Of a DNA stretch of 6,367 nucleotides, positions 1 through 5,303 are shown in pieces. Below the pieces are notes generated by a model that saw nothing but the letters and a program-made list of their open reading frames with translations, did no database searches and was not told the DNA's origin. Source of the DNA: Candidatus Dadabacteria bacterium RIFCSPHIGHO2_12_FULL_53_21 (GTDB lineage: Bacteria; Desulfobacterota_D; UBA1144; Nemesobacterales; UBA2774); NCBI GenBank assembly GCA_001775255.1, contig MFCJ01000097.1, positions 1,434 through 7,800 of the forward strand. The letters run 5' to 3'. The number at the start of each line of letters is the position of its first letter. Position 1 is the first letter of the stretch. The translations under genes were made by a program, and so were the position numbers.

Positions 1-583
1 TTGATATTGTTTTAGCTCCGTAACTATAAGAGAATCTATCTTCATGTATTGCAAATTGTATGTTTTCAGGTCTTATTGGAAAGTCTTGAATGTCAAATTT
101 ATCAGATTGTTTTTCGGGGGTCAATCTATTATAGGCTTCATACTCCCAATCGCTATAAAGAGGTTTATCGCATATGATTTTTTCTCTATCTAATCTTAAA
201 TGTAGTAATCCCCTTGATGCGTAAGTTAATATTATAGAAAATATGTGGTAGTCGAATGCTAATTTGTATAAATTTATTGCATAACCATAATGGTCATCAT
301 TATATCTTCGTACGAGATTTCCGTTTTTTGGACAACGATCATTAAGCCATTTGAATCCATATTTTAGTCCCTCAGTATGATTTTCTGTTGTATATCTAAG
401 TTGATGTACATTTAGATTAGAAATATTTAAAGCATCTCTAACAATAAAATCTTCACAGAAAGCTGAGTAAAACCATGCTGCGTAAGCAAAGTTTTCCTTC
501 GTTAATTGATTGGACAAGTAATAATCATCAATTATTTTTTCAAATTGCCTTATTTCAGGTAATACAAGGTCGTGGTTCTTCAT
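1..583 (-). CDS. Partial hypothetical protein, N-terminal 194 residues
   Basis: An open frame on the minus strand runs from an ATG at 583-581 to the window edge without a stop, giving 194 codons; the C-terminus lies outside. An in-frame TAA at 618-616 precedes the ATG, so this is the first ATG available. No strong Shine-Dalgarno sequence is visible (only CGG about 7 bases upstream). The protein starts MKNHDLVLPEIRQFEKIIDD and is rich in aromatic and charged residues, with no signal peptide and no clear membrane segment. It looks mainly helical in the first 75 residues and around residues 105-130 (YAINLYKLAFDYHIFSIILT). I recognise no family or catalytic motif. Base composition is far more AT-rich than the genes to the right, and the gene lies beyond the 3' end of a tRNA, which suggests horizontal acquisition. 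A promoter-like sequence sits at 616-645. That the frame is coding is supported by its length in AT-rich DNA and its protein-like composition. Confidence 0.62.
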   Translation of the reverse strand, partial: MKNHDLVLPEIRQFEKIIDDYYLSNQLTKENFAYAAWFYSAFCEDFIVRDALNISNLNVHQLRYTTENHTEGLKYGFKWLNDRCPKNGNLVRRYNDDHYGYAINLYKLAFDYHIFSIILTYASRGLLHLRLDREKIICDKPLYSDWEYEAYNRLTPEKQSDKFDIQDFPIRPENIQFAIHEDRFSYSYGAKTIS

Positions 584-845
584 TACTAACCGTAGGTTTA
601 ATTTATATTTCTTTGATTAAAACTGACATATTGTCATTTTTTCAAGACCAGAAAAAGCATTAATGGTTAAATGATTAATTTATGAGATGATGTTGCACTT
701 TTTTTATCATAACACAATTAATCATGGAGTGCTAAGCCTTTCATTATCAAAATTGGAAATACTTTTGGACACGAATATTTAGCATTGAGTTCAATAACTT
801 TTCGATCCTCGAAGTTGATACACGTGTAATTATGGATAGATATCC
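584..845. other. AT-rich intergenic stretch between the left-end gene and tRNA-Glu
   Basis: Apart from the promoter candidate at 616-645 I see no gene here. A second -10-like box (TATGAT, minus strand, 711-706) lacks a convincing -35. A perfect short inverted repeat, GGATA-GA-TATCC, lies at 834-845 and touches the last base of the tRNA CCA. A stop-bounded open stretch on the minus strand from about 843 to 718 has no usable early start codon and may be a gene remnant or chance. Confidence 0.4.
616..645 (-). promoter_or_regulatory. Promoter candidate for the left-end gene, with an operator-like palindrome
   Basis: On the minus strand TTGAAA (645-640) and TTTAAT (621-616) are separated by 18 bases, each matching 5 of 6 consensus positions. 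Transcription would begin near 609, leaving a leader of about 26 bases before the ATG at 583. The spacer contains a perfect inverted repeat, TGACA-TAT-TGTCA at 624-636 on the plus strand, placed where a repressor would block RNA polymerase. The boxes are seen directly; their activity and any regulator are inferred. AT-rich DNA yields chance matches, so confidence is moderate. Confidence 0.42.
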
Positions 846-923
846 TGGTGGCCCCTACGGGATTCGAACCCGTGTTTTAGCCTTGAGAGGGCTACGTCCT
901 AGGCCAGGCTAGACGAAGGGGCC
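846..923 (-). tRNA. tRNA-Glu (anticodon CTC), CCA encoded
   Basis: The minus strand folds into a complete cloverleaf. The acceptor stem GGCCCCT/AGGGGCC pairs perfectly. The anticodon stem TAGCC/GGCTA encloses the loop CTCTCAA, with anticodon CTC at 887-885. The T arm is ACGGG-TTCGAAT-CCCGT. The discriminator is A (849) and CCA (848-846) is encoded in the gene. Without CCA it is 75 bases, usual for tRNA-Glu. It decodes GAG. A TATGAT box at 955-950 is a possible -10 about 26 bases upstream, but no good -35 is visible. No T-rich terminator follows the 3' end. Beyond the 3' end the DNA becomes AT-rich, making this gene a likely integration site. Confidence 0.97.
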
Positions 924-1081
924 GTGTTCATAAAGCAGGGTTGTAATTTATCATAAGAATACATAAAAGCAACGAAATGGGCTATTGCGCTTTGTCTTAA
1001 AAAGACAAGACAAGGGGCTTTTGGGGGGTATAATTAGGTGTGCCGGGACTGGTCTCCGTTGCTGCAACGGAAAGGAAAAAG
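924..1081. other. Intergenic region with two perfect short palindromes
   Basis: No gene is visible. It contains a 7-bp hairpin, TTGTCTT-AAA-AAGACAA (992-1008), not followed by a T-run on either strand, so it is not an obvious terminator. It also contains a perfect 17-base palindrome, TCCGTTGC-T-GCAACGGA (1055-1071). A plus-strand promoter candidate lies between them. Confidence 0.5.
1007..1034 (+). promoter_or_regulatory. Promoter candidate for the CAP lipoprotein gene
   Basis: A consensus -10 box TATAAT is at 1029-1034, with AAGACA (4 of 6 matches to TTGACA) at 1007-1012 and a 16-base spacer that ends in a run of six G. Transcription would start near 1041 and give a leader of roughly 190 bases carrying the 1055-1071 palindrome and all three interspersed repeats. 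Confidence 0.4.
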
Positions 1082-1130
1082 ACGAGATTGCCGCGCTTCG
1101 CAAACTACGTTAGCTCCGCTCGCAATGACA
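1081..1130. repeat. Interspersed palindromic repeat, GAGATTGCC...GCAATGACA type
   Basis: The terminal pieces ATTGC (1087-1091) and GCAAT (1122-1126) are inverted, and the interior carries GCGCTTCGC and TAGCTCCGCTCGC. The outer motifs, GTCATTGCGAG on one strand and GAGATTGCC on the other, are the hallmark of a small extragenic repeat seen in many unrelated environmental bacterial genomes. The assignment is recognition from memory; copy number in this genome cannot be seen from one copy. Confidence 0.7.
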
Positions 1131-1132
1131 AT

Positions 1133-1165
1133 ACCCGCCCTTCGACAGGCTCAGGGCGAACGGGT
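1133..1165. repeat. Interspersed palindromic repeat, CCCTTCGACAGGCTCAGGG type
   Basis: This is a nested hairpin. The outer arms are ACCCG (1133-1137) and CGGGT (1161-1165); the inner arms are GCCCT (1137-1141) and AGGGC (1153-1157). The core CCCTTCGACAGGCTCAGGG is a very common extragenic repeat in environmental bacterial genomes. It begins two bases after the preceding repeat. Confidence 0.7.
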
Positions 1166-1177
1166 GAAAAACGAGAT

Positions 1178-1221
1178 TCTGAATAGATCCTGAAACAAGT
1201 TCAGGACATGGTTCAGGGTGA
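1178..1221. repeat. Interspersed palindromic repeat, TCCTGAA...TTCAGGA type
   Basis: A perfect 7-bp hairpin TCCTGAA-ACAAG-TTCAGGA occupies 1188-1206. It is flanked by TTCTGAATAGA on the left and GGTTCAGGGTGAC on the right, the usual frame of this widespread extragenic repeat. The right end runs into the lipoprotein gene: its GGTGA (1217-1221) is the best Shine-Dalgarno match for the ATG at 1229. Confidence 0.6.
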
Positions 1222-1228
1222 CGAATAT

Positions 1229-1813
1229 ATGGAGGATCGTTCGATCAAAAAGCTACTGACTGTAAATGCGGTTCTGTTAATTTTACTGCTGGTTTTCGCT
1301 GCCTGTGATAGCTCGCAGGACGGGGGTGATTCCTCGCCCGGGCCCACGAACCCGCCTACTGCGAGCCCGTCTCCCACTAATCCTCCCGGCGATTTCGAGG
1401 CCACTATGCTCGAGCTCATAAACGAGGCGAGGGCGGAGGCGAGGAACTGCGGGAACGAGTTCTTCCCGGCTGCTCCCCCTCTCGACTGGGACGACAGGGT
1501 CGAGGCCGCGGCGCTCGGCCACTCGGTCGATATGGCCGAGAACCAGTTTTTCGGCCACGAGGGGTCGGACGGCTCCAACACGGGCGACAGGCTCATGAAC
1601 GAAGGGTATGACCCGAGCGCCTGGGGCGAGACCATACTCGTCGGAATCGAAGACGAAGCCCAAGTCGTGGAGAGCTTCCTCGATTCCCCCGGCCACTGCG
1701 AGATATTGATGGACCCGTCATACGAGGACGTGGGCGTCGGCGCCGCGGAAGGCCTCTTTCAGGGCCGCTCTGAGCTCTACTGGACGTTCGATCTCGCGAC
1801 CGAGAGTAATTGA
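1229..1813 (+). CDS. CAP/SCP-domain (YkwD-like) lipoprotein
   Basis: This 194-residue protein has a lipoprotein signal: charged start (MEDRSIKK), hydrophobic core (residues 9-25) and lipobox FAAC with Cys26, so it is predicted to be exported and lipid-anchored. A Pro/Ser/Thr-rich linker (residues 31-55, with TNPP twice) leads to a CAP domain (PF00188 type) at about 56-190. Family signatures are LINEAR at 62-67, PLDW at 84-87, AAALGHSVDMA with His98, FFGHEGSDGS with His110, GE at 133-134, SPGH with His156, and the final YWTFDLA strand. The His/Glu set is the conserved CAP cavity, and Cys74/Cys157 match the disulfide common in bacterial members. The biochemical role of these bacterial proteins is poorly defined. 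I chose ATG 1229 over ATG 1208 because 1208 lies inside the upstream repeat and adds residues before an ordinary signal peptide, while 1229 has GGTGA 7 bases upstream. The motif GETILVG replaces the usual GENIAxG. Confidence 0.88.
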   Translation: MEDRSIKKLLTVNAVLLILLLVFAACDSSQDGGDSSPGPTNPPTASPSPTNPPGDFEATMLELINEARAEARNCGNEFFPAAPPLDWDDRVEAAALGHSVDMAENQFFGHEGSDGSNTGDRLMNEGYDPSAWGETILVGIEDEAQVVESFLDSPGHCEILMDPSYEDVGVGAAEGLFQGRSELYWTFDLATESN

Positions 1814-1876
1814 CCTGCGGCCCCGGCCGGTTCCTTGCTAAAGCCCGGACGCTTGGCTATTCTGAATGCTGACAAT

Positions 1877-3490
1877 ATGACAAAGGACGTGAAGGAACTC
1901 GGTCTCATAACGAGCGGCTCGCTCGTCGAAGGGCTTCAGATGAAGCTCGGCCCCGAGAGGAGCGTCGAAGAGGTGAAGGCCGGTAAGTTCGTCGTCGTCC
2001 ACGGACTCTACAATCAGTTCTTTTCCCTCATCACCGACGTCAGGCTCGATGCTTCGTCCCCCAACATACTTATCAATCCGCCCACTAGAGAAGAGGAGCT
2101 CCTGAGGAGCGTGCTCACGGGCACGAGCGCATACGCGACTATAGAGCTAAGGCCGATGCTCATGCTCGCGCACGAGGACCGGGAGCTAAGGCCGGTCAAG
2201 ACCATACCCCCGCATTTCGCCTCCGTGTCGGAAGCGACGAGCGCCGACGTGAACACCGTATTCGGCAGTGAGGATGGGAAGGGGAAGTTCTTCAACATAG
2301 GCACTCCGCTCGACATGGACATACCCGTCTGCATAAACCTGGACAGGTTCGTCGAGAGGAGTAACGGAATATTCGGGAAGAGCGGGACCGGCAAGACCTT
2401 CTTAACGAGGGTGATGCTCGCGGGTGTTATTAGATACGGGAAAGCCGTGAACCTGATATTCGATATGCACAACGAGTACGGCTGGGAGACCGAGAGCGAG
2501 GATTCAAAGGGATTCGTCAAGGGGCTGAAGCAGCTCTTCCCGGAGAAGGTCGCTATATTCTCCCTCGATCCCGGATCGACGCGAAAGAGGGGGAGGAAGC
2601 CCGACGTCGAGGCGTTCATTTCACTCGACGACATCGACATAGAGGACATAGCGCTCCTTCAGGACGAGCTTCAGCTGAATACGACGGCTATAGAATCGGC
2701 GTTCGCTATATACAGACGGTACGGGAACAGGTGGCTCTCCGAGCTCCTGTCCTGGAAAGAAGAGGACCTGGCGGACGTGTCAAAGGAGCTGGGCACACAT
2801 ATGCAGTCCCTTTCCGCCATGAGGAGGAAGCTAAACAGAATCAAGGCGCTTCCGTTCATAGTCGAAGACAGCGCTCAGAGTGAAGGGACTATTAAGAAGA
2901 TATTGGATTATCTGGGGCGGGGGATAAGCATAGTGCTCGAGTTCGGAAGGAGCAACAGCGCGCTCGCATACCTTCTCGCGGCGAATATCATATCGAGAAG
3001 GATCCACGACAACTATATAGACAGGACGGAGAGATACCACGCGACGAAAGAATCTTCCGACAAGCCGAGGCAGCTCATGATCACGATAGAAGAGGCGCAC
3101 AAGTTCCTGAATTCTCAGGCTGCGAAGCAGACCATATTCGGGACCATAGCGAGGGAGCTGAGGAAATATTCGGTGACGATGCTGATTGTCGACCAGAGAC
3201 CGTCAGGGATAGACGACGAGGTGATTTCCCAGGTGGGCACGAGGATCACGGCGCTCCTCAACGACGAAAAGGATATACAGTCGGTGCTCACGGGGGTGAG
3301 CAATACGTCGGGCCTGAGGTCTATCCTCGCGAGCCTCGATACGAAGCAGCAGGCCCTCATACTGGGGCATGCGGTCCCGATGCCGGTCGTGGTGAGGACG
3401 AGGGAGTACGGGGAGGATTTCTACAGGGAAATCTCGAGGGCTCCCAAAGAAGGGAAGGGGGATAAGTCGATCGAGGAGCTCTACGGATAA
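1877..3490 (+). CDS. HerA-type (DUF87) ATPase/translocase
   Basis: From ATG 1877 this encodes 537 residues. The N-terminal part (about 8-110; GLITSGSL, then GKFVVVHG) resembles the HAS beta-barrel of HerA. The ATPase core follows: Walker A GKSGTGKT at residues 167-174, the HerA-typical FDMHNEY at 195-201, Walker B ITIEEAH with Glu405-Glu406, the VDQRP segment at 438-442, and a C-terminal stretch with SQVGTRITALLNDEKD then LGHAVPMPVVV, as in HerA. HerA proteins form hexameric rings that move DNA, usually with the nuclease NurA in end resection, or with other partners in phage defence. No NurA-like or other nuclease gene is in this window. The frame opens right after the lipoprotein stop (same frame), so a TTG at 1835 could add 14 residues; neither start has a good ribosome binding site. 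ATG 1877 is preferred because it sits just ahead of the barrel strand. The gene ends 20 bases from a convergent gene. Confidence 0.9.
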   Translation: MTKDVKELGLITSGSLVEGLQMKLGPERSVEEVKAGKFVVVHGLYNQFFSLITDVRLDASSPNILINPPTREEELLRSVLTGTSAYATIELRPMLMLAHEDRELRPVKTIPPHFASVSEATSADVNTVFGSEDGKGKFFNIGTPLDMDIPVCINLDRFVERSNGIFGKSGTGKTFLTRVMLAGVIRYGKAVNLIFDMHNEYGWETESEDSKGFVKGLKQLFPEKVAIFSLDPGSTRKRGRKPDVEAFISLDDIDIEDIALLQDELQLNTTAIESAFAIYRRYGNRWLSELLSWKEEDLADVSKELGTHMQSLSAMRRKLNRIKALPFIVEDSAQSEGTIKKILDYLGRGISIVLEFGRSNSALAYLLAANIISRRIHDNYIDRTERYHATKESSDKPRQLMITIEEAHKFLNSQAAKQTIFGTIARELRKYSVTMLIVDQRPSGIDDEVISQVGTRITALLNDEKDIQSVLTGVSNTSGLRSILASLDTKQQALILGHAVPMPVVVRTREYGEDFYREISRAPKEGKGDKSIEELYG

Positions 3491-3510
3491 ACGAGTCTCT
3501 CACGGGGCGA

Positions 3511-4035
3511 CTAGTCCTGCCGCCTGAGCTCTTTTTTAAACCGTTTGAAATTGTTTACGTAGTGCTCGGCCGACGATTTCAAATCCTCTATCTCGGCGGG
3601 TGTGACTTCCCGGACTACCTTGCCGGGAGAGCCCAGCACCATGGAATTATCGGGTATGACCTTGCCCTGCGTAATGAGACAGTTGGCCCCTATGATGCAG
3701 TTCTTTCCGATACGGGAGTTGTTGAGCAGCACCGCGTTAATTCCTATGAGGCTGTTATCCCCGATAGTGCACCCATGGAGCATGGCCTGATGGCCGACCG
3801 TGACGCCTCTGCCTATGGTCGTCGGGACTCCGGCGTCCGTGTGTATCACGACGCCGTCCTGGATGTTGGTATCTTCGAGTATAGTGATGGGCTCGTAATC
3901 GCCCCTGATGACGGCGTTATACCATATGCTTACGTTGTTGTGGATTATCACGGAGCCGATCACTTGAGCGTTATCCGCGATGTAGCAGTCGTCCCCTTTT
4001 ATTTCTACCTTCAGTTCTCCGAGCGAGTATTTCAA
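3511..4035 (-). CDS. Gamma-carbonic-anhydrase-like left-handed beta-helix protein
   Basis: This 174-residue protein is built of hexapeptide repeats (for example IGSVII, IGRGVTVGHQ, IGDNSLIG, IGKNCIIG), which form a left-handed beta-helix trimer, followed by a C-terminal helix from about residue 145. The three zinc ligands of the gamma-CA family are present: His65 in VIHTD, His82 in VGHQ and His87 in LHGC. The conserved SIWYNAVIRGD (36-46) and Q59-D60 also match the YrdA/PaaY/CaiE-like branch. The acidic loop of the archaeal enzyme Cam appears absent, as in most short bacterial members, so carbonic anhydrase activity cannot be assumed. The start is TTG at 4035-4033, chosen because a near-perfect AAGGAGG lies 6 bases upstream. 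A TAAAAT box (4089-4084) could be a -10, though without a clear -35. It follows ispE on the same strand with a 105-base gap, and converges on the ATPase gene with no terminator visible in the 20-base gap. Confidence 0.9.
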   Translation of the reverse strand: MKYSLGELKVEIKGDDCYIADNAQVIGSVIIHNNVSIWYNAVIRGDYEPITILEDTNIQDGVVIHTDAGVPTTIGRGVTVGHQAMLHGCTIGDNSLIGINAVLLNNSRIGKNCIIGANCLITQGKVIPDNSMVLGSPGKVVREVTPAEIEDLKSSAEHYVNNFKRFKKELRRQD

Positions 4036-4041
4036 GCGGGT

Positions 4042-4048
4042 CCTCCTT
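4042..4048 (-). promoter_or_regulatory. Strong Shine-Dalgarno site that fixes a TTG start
   Basis: AAGGAGG on the minus strand, inside AAAGGAGGA, lies six bases before the TTG at 4035. It is the best ribosome binding site of any coding gene in the window and supports TTG as the start of the carbonic-anhydrase-like gene. Confidence 0.85.
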
Positions 4049-4140
4049 TGGCGCTGCCTGTAATGTTGAATCCGGGAATAACTATTTTACACAAATTACA
4101 AAATATTAACCCTGTGACTGCCTCGACCCGCCCGCGGTTG

Positions 4141-5022
4141 TCAAATTAGCCTGTGCCAGCCCCTGATGCCTGTCGCAAAAAAGACCTGAAACGTCGGGCT
4201 TGTTTTCAGGTATTCGTAAATCTCATAGGCTTCGAACTCTTCTCTGAATACTGCGTATACCGCGGAGCCGCTCCCTGTCATGAGGACGTTCTTTACATCG
4301 AGGGATGAGAGTATCTGCCTGAACGCCTTTATCTCCGGGTGTAGCTCGAACGCGGGCTTCTCGAGGTCGTTACGGAGCGGGAAATCCCCGGTCTCGCCCT
4401 TGAACCGCTCGACAATTTCAAAGATGTCCAAGGAGGGCCCGGGGCCGGGACTCCCGGTATTCAACTCGTCCCATTTCGTGTAAACGTCGGCAGTCGATAC
4501 ATGGAGGTTAGGGCAGAGTATGACGTAGTAGAGAAGCGGGAAGTCTTTAATAACGGTTATCCGTTCTCCGATGCCTTCTGCTACCGATGCGACTGACCGG
4601 AGGAAGAAGGCGACGTCCGCCCCGAGCCGGGGGGCTATCCCGAAGAGCGTCTCTTCGGGCAGCGCATCGGTGAGCCTGTTGAGCCCCATGAGGACGGCGG
4701 CTGCATTGCCGCTCCCCCCGCCCAGGCCCGAGCCCGGAGGGATTTTCTTCTTTATGGTTATAGCCAGGCCGGTGTCGAGACGGCTTTCTTTGAGAAACAG
4801 ATCGGCGGCCTTCCAGGCGAGGTTATCCTCGCCCTGCGGTATCTCGATGCCGCTCGAGCTGATTTGAATCCCGTCAACTTCGGTCGTCTCGATCATCAAC
4901 TCGTCGAAAAGATCGACGGGCTGAAGGAGCGACCTGATTTCGTGGTATCCGTCGGGCCTCTTCCCGAGAACCTCGAGCGTGAGATTGACCTTTGCGGGTG
5001 AGAGTAATTTAATCGAGCTCAT
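4141..5022 (-). CDS. ispE: 4-diphosphocytidyl-2-C-methyl-D-erythritol kinase
   Basis: IspE phosphorylates CDP-methylerythritol with ATP in the non-mevalonate (MEP) route to isoprenoid precursors, in the cytoplasm. The 293-residue product has the GHMP kinase layout. SPAKVNLTLEVLGKRPDGYH at residues 8-27 carries the catalytic Lys11. The glycine-rich ATP loop PPGSGLGGGSGNAA is at 95-108 (many homologues have GGGSSNAA). LGADVAFF at 133-140 holds the catalytic Asp136. The third motif MTGSGSAVYAVF is at 248-259. Length is normal for the family. The ATG at 5022 sits just ahead of the conserved first motif but lacks a clear Shine-Dalgarno. The frequent prs or pth neighbours of ispE are not here; the next gene downstream is the carbonic-anhydrase-like gene. 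A promoter candidate ends 19 bases upstream of the ATG. Confidence 0.96.
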   Translation of the reverse strand: MSSIKLLSPAKVNLTLEVLGKRPDGYHEIRSLLQPVDLFDELMIETTEVDGIQISSSGIEIPQGEDNLAWKAADLFLKESRLDTGLAITIKKKIPPGSGLGGGSGNAAAVLMGLNRLTDALPEETLFGIAPRLGADVAFFLRSVASVAEGIGERITVIKDFPLLYYVILCPNLHVSTADVYTKWDELNTGSPGPGPSLDIFEIVERFKGETGDFPLRNDLEKPAFELHPEIKAFRQILSSLDVKNVLMTGSGSAVYAVFREEFEAYEIYEYLKTSPTFQVFFATGIRGWHRLI

Positions 5023-5040
5023 AGCGTTTGACCGTGGTAG

Positions 5041-5068
5041 AATGTAATGGATGTGTTCAATTTTTCAA
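5041..5068 (-). promoter_or_regulatory. Promoter candidate for ispE
   Basis: On the minus strand TTGAAA (5068-5063, 5 of 6) and TACATT (5046-5041, 4 of 6, including the three most conserved -10 positions) are separated by 16 bases. Transcription would begin near 5035, giving a very short leader before the ATG at 5022. This fits the absence of a clear Shine-Dalgarno. Confidence 0.4.
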
Positions 5069-5106
5069 TAAATCATAAAAGACCGGCATATTGCGAATAC
5101 ATCTCA

Positions 5107-5158
5107 ATTTTACTCGGATTTTCAGAGCTAAATTTCCAGCCGCTTTTTCGAGTAAAAT
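5107..5158. repeat. Perfect 10-bp inverted repeat with 32-base spacer
   Basis: ATTTTACTCG (5107-5116) and CGAGTAAAAT (5149-5158) are exact inverted copies; one G-T and one A-T pair could extend the stem inward. Neither strand has a T-run after it, so it is not a standard terminator. It lies upstream of the ispE promoter candidate. A second, weaker inverted repeat GGGCTG/CAGCCC lies at 5226-5253. Possible roles are a regulator site or the remains of a small mobile repeat; none can be assigned. Confidence 0.45.
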
Positions 5159-5268
5159 CAGAAAAAATTTAGGAGTCCTTACGGTTCGAATAAAACTAAT
5201 AACGGCAGGTTGATACGAGCGTGTTGGGCTGCTTTTCTTTGATTGATCAGCCCTGAAAAAATAATTCC

Positions 5269-5297
5269 TTGACATTTAAAGTATCGTACTTTACTTT
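5269..5297 (+). promoter_or_regulatory. Promoter of the small RNA candidate, with palindromic operator
   Basis: An exact -35 consensus TTGACA (5269-5274) is followed after 17 bases by TACTTT (5292-5297), which keeps the three most conserved -10 positions (T, A and final T). The spacer and -10 hold a perfect inverted repeat TAAAGTA-TCG-TACTTTA (5277-5293). A second one, ACTTT-TATATAT-AAAGT (5293-5309), covers the expected start site near 5304. Such placement suggests control by a DNA-binding repressor. The sequence elements are seen; regulation is inferred. Confidence 0.55.
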
Positions 5298-5303
5298 TAT
5301 ATA

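Noticed and set aside
475..663. A 62-residue plus-strand frame in the AT-rich left end
   Set aside because: It overlaps the longer minus-strand gene and its promoter, and has no ribosome binding site; a shadow frame.
718..843. A stop-bounded minus-strand open stretch after the tRNA (reads ...NFEDRKVIELNAKYSCPK..., ending at TAA 720-718)
   Set aside because: The amino acid mix looks protein-like, but there is no start codon until close to its end, and the frame is closed by stops within the tRNA. It could be a gene remnant in the island, but cannot be supported.
992..1008. Hairpin TTGTCTT-AAA-AAGACAA considered as a terminator
   Set aside because: Neither strand has a T-run after the stem, and no gene ends nearby on either strand.
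1081..1221. The palindromic repeat cluster considered as a CRISPR array
   Set aside because: The three units differ in sequence and there are no regular spacers; they are separate interspersed repeat types.
2014..2649. Long minus-strand open frame inside the ATPase gene
   Set aside because: It is fully antisense to the conserved HerA core, with a Ser/Leu-rich composition typical of a reverse-frame shadow of GC-rich coding DNA.
3491..3510. A terminator between the convergent ATPase and carbonic-anhydrase-like genes
   Set aside because: The 20-base gap contains no stem-loop and no T-run.
3562..4149. A 195-residue plus-strand frame across the carbonic-anhydrase-like gene
   Set aside because: The minus-strand gene has clear family motifs and a strong ribosome binding site; the opposite frame shows no motif.
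5057..5275. A 72-residue open frame on the minus strand upstream of ispE
   Set aside because: It has no ribosome binding site, no recognisable composition or motif, and it overlaps both the ispE promoter candidate and the 10-bp inverted repeat.
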